64,000 bases of DNA from Oegoconia quadripuncta (taxonomy: Eukaryota > Arthropoda > Insecta > Lepidoptera > Autostichidae). The stretch is from contig OX438747.1 of assembly GCA_949316235.1 (NCBI GenBank), forward strand, positions 29,392,618 through 29,456,617, read 5' to 3'. This document shows positions 30,532 through 40,847 of the stretch, in pieces. A model generated the notes under the pieces. It ran no database searches, was not told where the DNA came from, and worked only from the letters and a program-made list of their open reading frames with translations. Position 1 is the stretch's first letter. Each line of letters begins with the position of its first letter. The position numbers and the translations under genes were made by a program.

Positions 30532-30695
30532 ACGACCGATTGGTGTAGTGGATGTAAGTCAATTGCATATTTCCTGATACATGTGCTGGTTATGGTAAAT
30601 ATTTAGATGCATAACAAAGCTAATGGTGTTGATTCTCCTGTGGGCTTTCTAAACTAAACTACATCATTATCGTACGACCGATTGGTGTAGTGGAT
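30532..30695 (+). repeat. 22-bp direct repeats around a 120-bp segment
   Basis: A 22-bp sequence with CGACCGATTGGTGTAGTGG occurs at 30532-30553 and 30674-30695. The second is the start of a complete SINE-C. Either a 120-bp insertion duplicated its target within the SINE-C head, or a truncated SINE-C head lies upstream of a full one. Confidence 0.6.
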
Positions 30696-30920
30696 AGTGA
30701 CCGTGACAGCGAAACCAACGGTTGCGGGTTCGAATCCCGCGACGGGTAAATGTTTGTGTGATGAATATGAACATTTATTCCTGAGTCATGGATGTGTATA
30801 TAAATATTTATGTATGTTTATCCGTTATCTAGTATCCATAGTACAAGCTTTGCTTAGTTTGGGACTAGATGATTGGTGTAAGTGTCCGAAATATTTATTT
30901 ATTTATTTATTCGAATATTG
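30674..30920 (+). mobile_element. SINE-C copy, full length
   Basis: ACGACCGATTGGTGTAGTGG head, GCGGGTTCGAATCCCGCGAC B box near 30726, TGTGTGATGAATATGAACAT, TTGGGACTAGATGATTGGTG and a TTTA-repeat 3' end. Confidence 0.87.
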
Positions 30921-31592
30921 GTGGATTTTAACACTTATTTAAGGCGATAGATATCAAAGTCAAAGTCAAAGTCAAAAAATATTTATTTCGTAGGATAAAG
31001 ATTATCACTTGAAAACGTCACATTTTTTATCTTAATATTAAAATTATTGACATTTTTGCTCATTCGCAAAGCAGATTCCCCAGAGAAGAACGAGCAAGAA
31101 ACTCAAGGGTTGCTCTTTTAAAGAAGTTTGGGTTACAATTATATTATATTGTATAATTAGGCTGAATATCGCCGAGCGGTCTATGTCCATGCTTGCTTAT
31201 CATCCAGATAGTCAAAAATTTTATAATAGCCTTTGGTAAATAATGTCTGTTTTATGATGGTTTTGAATTTATTTAAAGGTAAATTTTGAATGTCCACTGG
31301 AACCTTATTATTTAAAAGCGTATACATTGCCCCTTAAATGACTTAGTGACTTTGTGTAAACGGCTGGCATGAACAGCAAGTTTATTTTTATATCTGGTAT
31401 TAACATTATGTATATCACTATTTTTCTTAAACGATTCTATATTTTTTCTTACATACATTAAGTTTTCGTAAATATATTGCGATGCTAATGTTAATATATT
31501 AATTTCTTTAAATTTATTCCTAAGAGACACTCTGGGGCCCAGTTTGTAAATCGCGCGAACCGCTCGTTTCTGCAGAACAAAGATACAATTTA

Positions 31593-31630
31593 TTCAGTGT
31601 ACTAAGTATCGGGAATTTGTCAATAAAACA
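31593..31630 (+). repeat. Mariner left terminal inverted repeat
   Basis: Starts TTCAGTGTACTAAGTATCGG just inside TA; the inner part GGGAATTTGTCAATAAAA pairs with the right end. It lies at the transposase 3' side, 49 bp from the stop codon. Confidence 0.85.
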
Positions 31631-31641
31631 AAAAATACAAA

Positions 31642-32715
31642 TTATTCATCTAAATTTATATTATCGCCTTCAAAGTAGGCCCCATCGCTTGCAATACAAC
31701 ATCTCCACCGCTTCACCCAGTCTTCCATACATTTTTCATAGGCTATTTGCGGTATGGCCTTTAGCTCACTCAGCGAATTTTCTTTTATGGCTTCTATCGA
31801 CTCAAAACGTTTTCCTCGAAGTGGTAATTTTAACTTGGGAAATAAAAAAAAGTCAGACGGAGCCATATCAGGTGAATACGGTGCTTGGTCGAGAACTTTT
31901 GTTGAATTTTTCGCTAAAAACTCTTTCACTATAATGGCTGTGTGTGATGGTGCATTATCATGGTGCAGCATCCATGAGTTGTGTTGCCACAAATCTGGAC
32001 GTTTTCGGCGGATACTCTCACGCAAACGCTTCATGACGCCTAAATAATATTCTTTATTCACTGTTTCTCCCTCTGGAAGGAATTCGGAGTGAACCACACC
32101 ACGGTAGTCAAAAAAAACTGTCAGCATCACCTTGATTTTGGAGCGACTTTGCCGCGGTTTTTTGGGTTTCGGCTCGTTTTCGAGACGCCATTCTGAAGAC
32201 TGTTGGCTTGTTTGCATGTCGTACTCATAAACCCATGTCTCGTCGCCAGTTATTATACGTTTCATAAAGGTCGGATCCGTAGAAGCTCGGGAAACCATGT
32301 CTTCAGCGACATGCTTTCGCTGCGCTTTTTGAACAAAATTGAGCTCTTTTGGAACTAGTCGAGCGGCGACGCGTTTCATACCTAAAATGTCAATGAGAAT
32401 GTTGTGGACGGACTTAAAAGATATGTTCACCTCACTAGCCAACTCTCTCAGACTCATACGTCGATTTTCGAGCACTAGCTTCTTGATTCTGTCGATGTTT
32501 TCTTTGGTCGTAGCGGTTGAAGGTCTACCAGAACGAGGCAAGTCTACTACTACTTCTCGGCCTTCTTTAAAAGCCTTATACCATTCATAAGCCCTTGTTT
32601 TCGATATACACGATTCGCCGTAGGTATTTCGCAACATTTTTAGTGATTCACCACATGAAATATCATTTGAAACACAAAATTTAAGGCACACTCTTTGTTC
32701 AACAATATTTTCCAT
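31642..32715 (-). CDS. Mariner transposase, DD34D, apparently intact
   Basis: 357 codons with ATG at 32713-32715 and no interruption. Residues about 1-120 form the paired-type DNA-binding region with two helix-turn-helix units (FCVSNDISCGESLKMLRNTY; MSLRELASEVNISFKSVHNI). The catalytic triad is D158 in ITGDETW, D253 in HHDNAPSHT and D288 in SPDMAPSDFFLFP. The 34 residues between D253 and D288 are the mariner hallmark. Family proteins are usually about 345 residues, so length is complete. It would bind the terminal repeats, excise the element and insert it at TA. The usual WVPHEL linker is here LVPKEL. Activity is inferred from intactness only. Confidence 0.95.
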   Translation of the reverse strand: MENIVEQRVCLKFCVSNDISCGESLKMLRNTYGESCISKTRAYEWYKAFKEGREVVVDLPRSGRPSTATTKENIDRIKKLVLENRRMSLRELASEVNISFKSVHNILIDILGMKRVAARLVPKELNFVQKAQRKHVAEDMVSRASTDPTFMKRIITGDETWVYEYDMQTSQQSSEWRLENEPKPKKPRQSRSKIKVMLTVFFDYRGVVHSEFLPEGETVNKEYYLGVMKRLRESIRRKRPDLWQHNSWMLHHDNAPSHTAIIVKEFLAKNSTKVLDQAPYSPDMAPSDFFLFPKLKLPLRGKRFESIEAIKENSLSELKAIPQIAYEKCMEDWVKRWRCCIASDGAYFEGDNINLDE

Positions 32716-32870
32716 TGTAAAAATCGCCGAGGACTCAAAACTATGACCAACAAAAAGTGTAGTTTAAAACAAATTAAATGACAGATCCCGCTCAAATTTT
32801 GCGCGCTAAATCAGTACAGTGCTACCAACATGCAGTAAAAAAATTAGAACGACCTCTTTTACGCGGGTCT

Positions 32871-32909
32871 TTTTATTGACATATTCCCGATACTTTTTAC
32901 ACAGAGTAG
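32871..32909 (-). repeat. Mariner right terminal inverted repeat
   Basis: Reads CTACTCTGTGTAAAAAGTAT on the minus strand, then CGGGAATATGTCAATAAAA. The outermost ~10 bases differ from the left end. It lies 156 bp upstream of the transposase ATG, the promoter-containing side. Confidence 0.85.
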
Positions 32910-33397
32910 TATGTCCGCGGCATTTCCCCACAACAGAATGCCGTAGGTCAGTATACTATGGAAATAACTGAAATAGACCAGCCTCGCGGTATCCACATCG
33001 GTTAAATAACGTATTTTTTTAATCGCAAACACTGCAGAACTGAGGCGCTTCGCTAACTTATCGATGTGTGGACCCCACTGCAGTCCTTTATCCAATGTAA
33101 TTACCTAGGAATAAAGTAGTGTCCACAAGCTCCAACTCTTCGTTTTTTACTAACACTTTAGTGGCTACCTGTTTGACATTTGGTAGTGAAAACTTTATAC
33201 ATTTGGTTTTTTTCTCATTAAGGAGTAGATTATTTGTTGTGAACCACTCAACCACCTTAGAGATAGCATTATTTACGTCGTCAAGAGATTTCTGTTTTCT
33301 TTTAACTTTGAATAGTAAAGAAGAAGTAAAGAAGTAGTATCATGATAGGAGTCCGTGATCAACTTCAACAGTTAAATAAAGCTTTTATTTAATTATC

Positions 33398-33660
33398 TAC
33401 TGGCTTTCCGTTCGCTGCTTCGCCTGCATTTATCTCGCGGGATATAAATATCGTATGTCTTAATCCAGGGTATATTCTACTTATAAACAAAATTTCATCT
33501 AAATCCGTTCATCCGTTTCGGCCTGATTGAGTAACAAACAAACATCCGAACTTTCGCATTTATAATTTTAATTAGATGTATCCGTTACACATAGTACAAG
33601 CTTTGGTTAGTTTGGGACTAGATGATTGGGTGTACGTGTCCAAAATATTTCGCATTCGCG
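33398..33660 (+). mobile_element. RTE/SINE-type terminal repeat fused to a SINE-C 3' end
   Basis: 33398-33575: CTGGCTTTCCGTTCGCTGCT, TCTTAATCCAGGGTATATTC, AAATCCGTTCATCCGTTTCG and AACTTTCGCATTTATAATTT. It runs straight into SINE-C tail sequence (TAGTACAAGCTTTGGTTAGT, GGACTAGATGATTGG) to 33650, then another GCATTCGCGTTTATAATATT end. Confidence 0.65.
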
Positions 33661-33679
33661 TTTATAATATTAGATTACA

Positions 33680-33885
33680 CCTCAATTCCATACTGAGCAC
33701 TGACCTGGAAACCTCATCTTATTTGGGGAACTGGCTATCTTATCTCTGACAACCGGAACACACCCATGCTATTAACATTGCTGTTTGGCGACAGAATTAG
33801 ATAATATAGTGGTAGGTAGCCAGTCGGACGTTTAAAATGCCCTACCACCAACCAAACGGAGAAGTAAACATGTACAGTCGGCAAC
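33680..33885 (-). mobile_element. SINE-A copy, truncated at both ends
   Basis: GACCTGGAAACCTCATCTTA, GGCTATCTTATCTCTGACAA and CCCTACCACCAACCAAACGG. The head with the promoter boxes is missing. Confidence 0.75.
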
Positions 33886-33894
33886 ACAATTAAG

Positions 33895-34380
33895 TCAAAT
33901 CAAATCAAAAATGCTTTATTTTGTAGGTACACATAGTACACTTAAAATAGTCAGATTTTACATTTTTGAAGCTACTGCTTGTTCAAAAGGAAATTTTCCC
34001 CTGAGAAGAACAAGCAAGAAACTCGAGAGGTTGCTCTTTAAAAAAAAAGGTTTTTATATTACAAAATTATTAATTATTATTTTATATTATAATATTTTAT
34101 TATTAATTGCGAAATAGCCTGGTTTATTCGAACGGGCTGGTTATGTCCATGAATGTTTATCATCGAAATAATCTGATATTTTGTAATTGCTTTCTTAATA
34201 AGTTTCTGTTTTATAGTATCTTTAAATTTATTGAAAGGAAGATTTTGTATATCAACAGGGACCTTATTGAAAAAGCGTATATACATAACCCTTTGAATGA
34301 ATTACTGACTTTGCGGAGGCGACTTAAGGTAGCAGACTTAAATTTTATGATGTTGTTTGGAGAGTTTTGGTTGGATTTTG
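33895..34380 (-). mobile_element. LINE-b copy, 5'-truncated
   Basis: Tail AAATCAAATCAAAAATGCTT, 3' UTR GGTACACATAGTACACTTAA, AACAAGCAAGAAACTCGAGA, then reversed C-terminal codons (RFFNKVPVDIQNLPFNKFKD). Ends near 34340 in unrelated sequence. Frame decayed. Confidence 0.8.
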
Positions 34381-35278
34381 TTATATTTTCCTTTACACCT
34401 ATCATTCCATCAAGTTTTCATAAACAATTGCCATTGGATTTTCTCCTACATACAAATATTAAAAAAAAATACCTGCTACATTAATAGTGTTGCTGACTGT
34501 ACCTACCCGTTAGGGATCCAACCCGCGACCGTAAAACCCTACATTAGCCACGCTCAACACAATGCTTAGATTTGCTAATTGAAAACGAAGGGACCACGAC
34601 TGACATTAATTTCTTAAACAAAATAATATTCAAATATGAATTATTGTATAAACTACGTATGGAAAAGATTAGATAAGGTTTTACCTTTTCCGTATTACGG
34701 TCTGTTGCGATAAACAACTATACAGATAGTACTATCTGTCAATTATCATTGGAGATTCAGCTGAACATTACCATAAATTCACTAGAACCCAGATAAAAAG
34801 GATATGCGAAAACCCGGCCAAGTGATTTTGTTATTGCCATAGAAGCTATCACACTCCGAAAGCCGTGAAAAGCTGCTGTAGCAGCACTCAGACTCAGGCG
34901 GGTTTCAAACTTCAAGAATTTATTTTAACGTAAGATAGGTACGGTCGCGGAATGAAAAATCTTAAAGTTAACTTTTGCTTGTAGACAATTTGTTGATTGG
35001 ACATTCGATATCAATGGCAGGTCAAACTAATAAAAAGGTTTTTGCTCAACTATTCATAGTCAAGGAACACTAGTTCGGATAAATATGAGCCCTGTCGTCA
35101 AAGAGTTAAAATTTTCTATGCAACATTTGGGTGTTTGTGTTACTTAGTTTAGAAAGGCAACATGTGCTTGCTAAGTGTCAAATTTAAGTATTTGAAAACT
35201 GACGAACCTTTTCATTTCGCGACTGTACATTTGTTGAATGTCAATTTAAATCTACTGAGCTTATAGCATGTGGCCTAT
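34381..35278. other. No gene recognised
   Basis: About 900 bp without a supported feature. Short AT-rich frames show no domains. Confidence 0.35.
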
Positions 35279-35615
35279 ACCGCCTCCGTGGCTCAATGTA
35301 AACAACATAGGGTTTACGAATCGGAGGTCTCGGGTTCGATCCCCAGCGGGGTACATGTTTAGTACTCGGTTTGGTTGGTGGTAGGGCATTTTATATGTCC
35401 GCCTGGCTAGCTACCACCATCTTATCTAAATCTGCCGCCAAACAGCAATGTTAATAGCATTGTTGTGTTCCGGTTGTCAGAGATAAGATAGCCAGTTCCC
35501 CAAATATTTGGGTTTCCGGGTCAGTACGCTTCCACCTTCGGCCTCATCTTCACTTAACATCAGGTGTGATTGAGGTCAAGTGCTAACACGTTGAGTATTA
35601 AAAAAAAAAAAAAAA
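35279..35615 (+). mobile_element. SINE-A copy, full length
   Basis: TACCGCCTCCGTGGCTCAAT head, GGGTTCGATCCCCAGCGGGG B box near 35332, GCCAAACAGCAATGTTAATA, GTTTCCGGGTCAGTACGCTT, then a terminal A run of 15-16. Confidence 0.9.
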
Positions 35616-35994
35616 TCTGTCAGTCAATAAGTCCAAGTCACTACCGCATCCGAAAGAGAACTCATCTGTTGTAAGAGAAGGATCATTGCTTGTTCTAATT
35701 ATTCTTTTTTTAATTAAAACTCTACAACTAGTTTTTGGTGTGGCCTATCTAGCTGATATAATTATTTGTTTCCTCGGCGGTTTTCCAAATTTAGGTACAA
35801 TTTATGTTCTCTAAGGTAATTTTATCATCCCCTGATGCGGCATGTGGCGGTAGGCGAAAAAATATTTCTCGAAAATTGCACAAATGTTTTTTTATAGTAA
35901 GTAACCTTATGAAATGTAAATCGACAGTGCTGTCAAAAATATACCCATAAACAGGGAAAACCAAGAATGGCAAGCTGAAGTTGATTTAGATTCC
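35616..35994. other. No gene recognised
   Basis: No supported feature. Confidence 0.35.
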
Positions 35995-36238
35995 TGACCT
36001 GTTTGGTGTAGTGGTTAGAAACTCTGCTACTATAGCAAATGGTCGCGGGTTCGAATCCCGTTAGGGGCATATGTTTGTATGATGAATACAGACATGTGTT
36101 CCCGAGTTAGGAATGTTGGTTTTCCAAAAAAAAAATGTATTTGTGTAGTTTATCAACCATCTAGTATCCATAACACAAGCCTAGATGCTTACTGTGGAGC
36201 TAGATGGCGCTGTGGGTTTATGCAAAAACATTTATTAT
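35995..36238 (+). mobile_element. SINE-B copy
   Basis: GACCTGTTTGGTGTAGTGGT head, GCGGGTTCGAATCCCGTTAG B box near 36047, a body deletion after CCGAGTTAGGAATGTTGG, and GCTAGATGGCGCTGTGGGTT at the 3' end. Confidence 0.85.
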
Positions 36239-36688
36239 TTATATTCCGATGTTTAAAGCACAGCAAAAAAATGGTATTCCTTTATTATCCACAATCATTA
36301 AAACTGATAACAGTGGCCACCGAAAATAAAATTGTGATAAAAATTTTACGAGGGCGCCACTGGACGCTCGGTTTTTGGTAACAAATTATTTTGATGCGAT
36401 TGTGCCGCCATCTAGTGTTCGTCAGTATAAATTATTTAAAGACGAAGTAAGTAAAACTAAGACTGATGTTATCACCTATCACACGAGTACGTAAAAAGGT
36501 CAGATTGATAATACTAAATGATATTCCCTGATTGAATACAAATGCCATTAATGAGAGTGACTTGCATTATTATCGTAAGTATACTTACAACATAATTTGT
36601 GTATTGTGTCAGTTTTTTGGGGCGTAGATATGCAAGTACATCTAGCAGAGTATCAAGTACAGGGACAAGTAATCTAGATAAGTCCTAT
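36239..36688. other. No gene recognised
   Basis: Contains a second GCCGCCATCTAGTGTTCGTC near 36408 that resembles other TE edges. Nothing else is supported. Confidence 0.35.
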
Positions 36689-36962
36689 GCCCCTATTAAT
36701 AAATCAATCTCAATAGAAGTCTTAAGCAGTTGATGCTATCTCAAGCTCCGTGCTAATTTATAAACCAATCTTGAGGTCTACACAGCTGAGATCACTTCTC
36801 AAGTATTCGCCTCAGCGGCGGATGAATGATAGTCTTGAGTATGTTAATACGCGCACCTCTCAAGTGAGTACTGCTTGAAGTTAGGTTTATTAATCAACAC
36901 GTTTACTTGAGACCGGTCACAAGACTGTTCTCAATCTTGTGAATGGTTTATTAATACGGGCC
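36689..36962. mobile_element. MITE-3, complete 274-bp copy
   Basis: The left end GCCCCTATTAATAAATCAAT and right end GGTTTATTAATACGGGCC form inverted repeats. Interior arms also pair (CAAGTATTCGCCTCAGCGG). Other copies or halves: 15424, 39557 (with a SINE-A inside), 56578, 57431. Confidence 0.68.
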
Positions 36963-36969
36963 TTAATGT

Positions 36970-37130
36970 CACCGACTAATAGATTTTGACCACAGACTAA
37001 AAAAAGAAATTTGGTTGGACGTGGTGGTTTTGACCAGTTATTCCCAGAAGTGCTATTAGTTCTCGACGATTCTATGAGATGGCGCTACGAAAAGCGCGAA
37101 AAAGATATGTTCGCGTGACCATAGCAATGT
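36970..37130 (+). repeat. Repeat G, copy 2
   Basis: CACAGACTAAAAAAAGAAAT, GTTATTCCCAGAAGTGCTAT, GATGGCGCTACG and GCGTGACCATA, as at 14895-15065. Confidence 0.55.
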
Positions 37131-37202
37131 ATCACCCAAAGAGAAATGAACATTTAATGTGTTAATTTTTTTTTTGTATTTATTGCACATTAATATATTT
37201 AT

Positions 37203-38400
37203 TTAAAAACAGTAACAAATAAAGAGATGGAATTTAAATATAAACTAGAACAAATGTAAAAAATTGGGGCCGCGAGGCAAGGTACCCGAAACGCTGGCAC
37301 AGTTTCCTCGTTGTATGCAGATACTTAAGCGTTGGGCGAGGAAACAACCAGCTCTCGGGGCACCAGTGACATCGACTAAGCGCTTTGAAATATCAAAGAA
37401 AAATTTAAAAGCGCCCGGCCCCCAAGGACCTAAAGTTTCGACTCCGAAAGCAAGGAAAATGTATTCGGAACCGATGTCTCTATATTTGTTAATTTTGATG
37501 TTTTCCGCCGTCTCGGCGGCTGCACCTGGCCTGGAAGGTGAGAAATCAAAATCAAAATCAAAAAATGCTTTATTTTGTAGGTACACAGAGTACACTTAAA
37601 ATAGTCAGATTTTACATTTTTATAGCTACTGCTTGTTCAAAAGGCAATTTTCCCCTGAGAAGAACAAGCAAGAAACTCGAGAGGTCGCTTTTTTAAAAAA
37701 AGGTTTTTATATTACAAAATTATTAATTATTATTTTATGTTATAATATTTCATTATTAATTGTGAAATAGCCTGGTTATGCGAACGGGCTGGTTATGTCC
37801 ATGATTGTTTATCATCTAAATAATCTGATATTTTATAATATGCTTTCTTAATAAGTTTCTGTTTTATAGTATCTTTAAATTTATTGAAAGGAAGATTTTG
37901 TATATCAACAGGAACTTTATTGAAAAAGCGTATACATAACCCTTTGAATGAATTACTGACTTTGTGGAGGCGACTTATGTGACCTGCAAGTTTATCTTTA
38001 TTTCTTGTATTGACATCATGTTTATCACTATTTTTCCTAAATGATGCTATATTTTTTTTGACATATATATTAGATTTTCAAAGATGTACTGTGACGAAAA
38101 AGTTAGAATATTATACTCTTTAAATCTATCTCTAAGTGACACTGCAGGTCTCAATTGATAAATTGCGCGAACGGCTCGTTTTTGTAAAACAAAGATTGTA
38201 TTTATATCCGCGGCATTTCCCCACAGCAAGATACCGTAAGACATCAGGCTATGGAAATAACTAAAATATACTAATCTAGCAGAGACGGGGTGAGAGTGTC
38301 GACACAAGTGACATCCCACACTAAGGCCCGACATACTCCAAGGAATCAAGGTCATTCCGTCCGGTCTCTTGCCGTCGTCCCGTAAAATACCATTATATAA
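37203..38400 (-). pseudogene. LINE-c C-terminus split by LINE-b
   Basis: Right part (about 38400-38284): DDGKRPDGMTLIPWSM and VGCHLCRHSHPV read out of frame for the WDVTCVDTL block. Left part (37540-37245): PSRPGAAAETAENIKINKYR, FGVETLGPWGPGAFKFFFDI and GCFLAQRLSICIQRGN. In the intact family these blocks are adjacent. CTCACC at both junctions may be the target duplication. The LINE-c copy is older than the LINE-b insert. Confidence 0.82.
37545..38283 (-). mobile_element. LINE-b copy nested in LINE-c
   Basis: AAATCAAAATCAAAATCAAA tail, 3' UTR as at 33895, then reversed codons for AVRAIYQLRPAVSLRDRFKE and YFSYFHSLMSYGILLWGNAA. About 740 bp, 5'-truncated at the ARLVYF codons. Clearly related in protein to LINE-a but with a different tail repeat. 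Confidence 0.85.
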
Positions 38401-38454
38401 TATATATAAAATACCATAATAACTTACAACTAAGTCATTCATTTTCATTTTCAG

Positions 38455-38658
38455 AAACCCGCCCCGTCACAACAGCCGCTCTGGACTGCACACTTTCCTT
38501 TGCCAATCACAGTAAAAACAAAAACATTTGGCTGAATACTAGTTCATTTTCCTTCGCGCGAAGAAGAGAGAAAAATGTTAGAGGAAGTCATGCCAACCAT
38601 GAGGAGTCTGAGTCCAGACCCCGAGGATATCGCTGCTGTGAATAAGAAATACATCCAG
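38455..38658 (+). CDS. Candidate host exon with a start codon (low confidence)
   Basis: CATTTTCATTTTCAG immediately before 38455 is a good 3' splice site, and CAG/GTCAGT at 38656-38664 a plausible 5' splice site. Between them, TGA at 38533 precedes ATG at 38575 in the same frame. The ATG opens 28 codons (MLEEVMPTMRSLSPDPEDIA, then AVNKKYIQ) to the splice site in phase 0. The segment is less AT-rich than its surroundings and matches no repeat in the window. I do not recognise the protein. It could be a chance frame. Confidence 0.3.
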
Positions 38659-39556
38659 GTCAGTGACATTTATTAATTATATATTATGTCGTAGATGGGC
38701 GTGGGCGTTGCTAGCGACCGGGACGGTGCCAGTCGCGTGGTAAAGGGTTGCTCGGGCAATGGCGATATTATTGCTATTGCATTACTATTGGCGAAAAGAG
38801 AACGTATTCACATTCGATTAAGACCATGGAACCCGAGATGCTTACTGGTGAAAAGTAAACATATGCACGCCCTTCATGCCTTACAACTTGGCCCGCGCTT
38901 GCAGTCTGTGGAATTCAGCAGGACCTAATTTATCATTCCTCCTTGCTCAAATCCCATGATCAACTTCTTTTTAACTAACGACTCACAGGATTCTTCCACG
39001 CGTCGGTGATAATAAGTAATCAGAATCACTCACAATCGATGATGTGTTCAATGGCGCTCCGACTCCTTTGAAAGCTGGTAGCAAAGTCCTCGTCATTTTC
39101 GATGTGCAGACCTTATATTACTGTTACGTCGTGACCGCACCGTTTCCGGCGATACCAGCGCCATCAGGTTTACTTCCCGTTAACTGTCATAATAATGACA
39201 GTCAGTTGACCGTTCGAATAATGAATTCTATCGCTAATTAGCACTATCTACAACATATAGATATATTACGGCTGAACTTAGTGTAAATATAAATTAAATA
39301 TTAGCGCTAAACTTAAGTTTAATTTTTAGGAGAGGCTAATGTTTATTTATTTCAACTTTAGCCGTTGCGTTTCAGCTAATATGCAGTTTAGCTGGCTAAA
39401 CACGTACCCAATCAAAAACCGAAGTAGGTATTATATGACCACACTTTCCAGAAAATAAATCATGACAAATTTAAATTTTAAATCGTCAGGGATGACAGAA
39501 GTCCGAATTCAGGGCTCTCGGTGGTTAAAACCCATATTACGTTTGGGGCACACTAA
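38659..39556. other. No gene recognised
   Basis: A 77-codon frame at 38695-38928 lacks a recognised domain. If the upstream exon is real, this would be intron; no convincing second exon could be found. Confidence 0.3.
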
Positions 39557-39993
39557 GGGCTGTATTAATAAATCGATCTTGAGATTGAGATCGCGTCTCG
39601 GTCTCAATAATATATTTTTTTGATATTGTTTTAATATACAATAGATTATCAAGCGTCAACGTAAAGTTTTCAACCTCAATAATACCTAATGTTAAGACAA
39701 GATGAGGCCGCAGGTGGAGCCGTACTGGCCCGGAAACTCCATCTTATTTAGAAGACTGACTATCTTATCTCTGATAACCGGAAAACAACAATGCTATTCA
39801 ACATTACTGTTTTGGCGGCAGATTTAGATAAAATGGTGATGGCAAGGCGGCAATTCAAAATGCCCTACCACCAACCAAACCGATTACTAAACATATACCC
39901 CGCTGGGAATCAAACCCACGACCTCCGATGGTTGTTTACATTGTGCCACGGAGGCGGTTATCTCAATCTTGAGAACGGTTTATTAATATGGGC
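39557..39993. mobile_element. MITE-3 copy containing a SINE-A
   Basis: GGGCTGTATTAATAAATCGA at the left and GGTTTATTAATATGGGC at the right. Within it, 39685-39958 is a reversed SINE-A (GAAACTCCATCTTATTTAGA to GTGCCACGGAGGCGG) with a shortened head (CGACCTCCGATGGTTGTTTA). Confidence 0.65.
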
Positions 39994-40624
39994 TCTAGAG
40001 TGTTTTTTGTAAGCGGGAGGCGAGCTCACGAGCGGCAGGAGGTGCGGAGGCTGGACGGTGCCTAAACATGCGGAAGCGAGCGAGGACGCCGCGATGACGT
40101 AGCTAGGGCCTAAAACATAACATAAAACAATACCAAAGCCCAAAACACAATACTAAATATTAGTATTCCTTCCATGTAGCCTCAGATTACAGAATATTTT
40201 TCTATAATCGGTTGCTATCTGTTTAGATAAGCAAAAACTAGCCTATTCTTTAACACTACTCATAATTATACCTAATTCATATGGCATAAGAAACAGAAGC
40301 AATAATTTTATGTAGAAGTGAAACTAAAAAAAAGAAGACATAGCTCTTAAATTGAAGAGAGAGAAGTGATACTGCAGTGAATAATAATGATAGGTACCTA
40401 GGTGCCTACCAACAATTTGTTTTAAAAAAAGTCACAAATAAAAAACTAGCCCAATGACCCTGGGTCCTAGTGGAATCTTACCCAGAAGGCGTCATGGGTC
40501 ATGACGATTTCAAATGTTATTCTTTTATCTTACGAAATAAAAACATTTTTGATTTTTGATTTTAAAGGTTGGCCGAATTGGCTCTCTGTATAGCAATACT
40601 GATTCTAATATAATAATAATTGGC
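39994..40624. other. No gene recognised
   Basis: CATAGCTCTTAAATTGAAGA at 40340 is the 3' end of LINE-i. GGCGTCATGGGTCATGACGA lies near 40488. Nothing else is supported. Confidence 0.35.
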
Positions 40625-40795
40625 ATTATACTATGGTCGTGCGAAAAAATCATTTTTGAGGTTTTCTTAGTAGATAATACGGCGCCATCTCTTGAAATCG
40701 TCGAAAACTAATAGGACTGCTGAGAATAAAATATGACAAAACTGAAACCGACACCCAAAATTTTTTTTTAGTCTGTGCACACAATCTGTAAAAGT
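40625..40795 (-). repeat. Repeat G, copy 3
   Basis: ATGGTCGTGCGAAAAAATCA, GGCGCCATCTCTTG, CTAATAGGACTGCTGAGAAT and TTTAGTCTGTGCACACA, the reverse of copies 1 and 2. Confidence 0.55.
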
Positions 40796-40847
40796 GCAAG
40801 AAAAAAATACAATATTGATTAAAAATGTGACTTTACAAGTAATACAA

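Larger units (their letters stand above)
31591..32911 (-). mobile_element. Full-length mariner transposon with TA duplication
   Basis: The element spans 31593-32909 (1317 bp). TA at 31591-31592 and 32910-32911 is single in the empty site seen in LINE-a copies 1 and 2. The ends are imperfect inverted repeats of about 38 bp sharing AAGTATCGGGAATNTGTCAA. Cut-and-paste element of the Tc1/mariner superfamily. Structure appears complete: both ends and an uninterrupted transposase. Confidence 0.95.
30955..33325 (-). mobile_element. LINE-a copy 3, split by the mariner
   Basis: 30955-31592 (GTCAAA tail, 3' UTR, C-terminal codons) and 32912-33325 (thumb codons) join exactly into the LINE-a sequence once 31593-32909 and one TA are removed. 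The 5' end is truncated near codon LLFKVKRK. A one-base gain at about 33102 and changes near 31311 break the ORF, so it was already dead or has decayed since. Total LINE-a sequence is about 1.05 kb. Confidence 0.92.

Noticed and set aside
31754..32590. Forward open frames of 97 and 83 codons
   Set aside because: Antisense shadows of the mariner transposase.
38695..38928. 77-codon frame containing LLAKRERIHIRLRPWNPR, considered as a Harbinger-type transposase N-terminus
   Set aside because: Only a loose resemblance over ~15 residues and no downstream DDE motifs.
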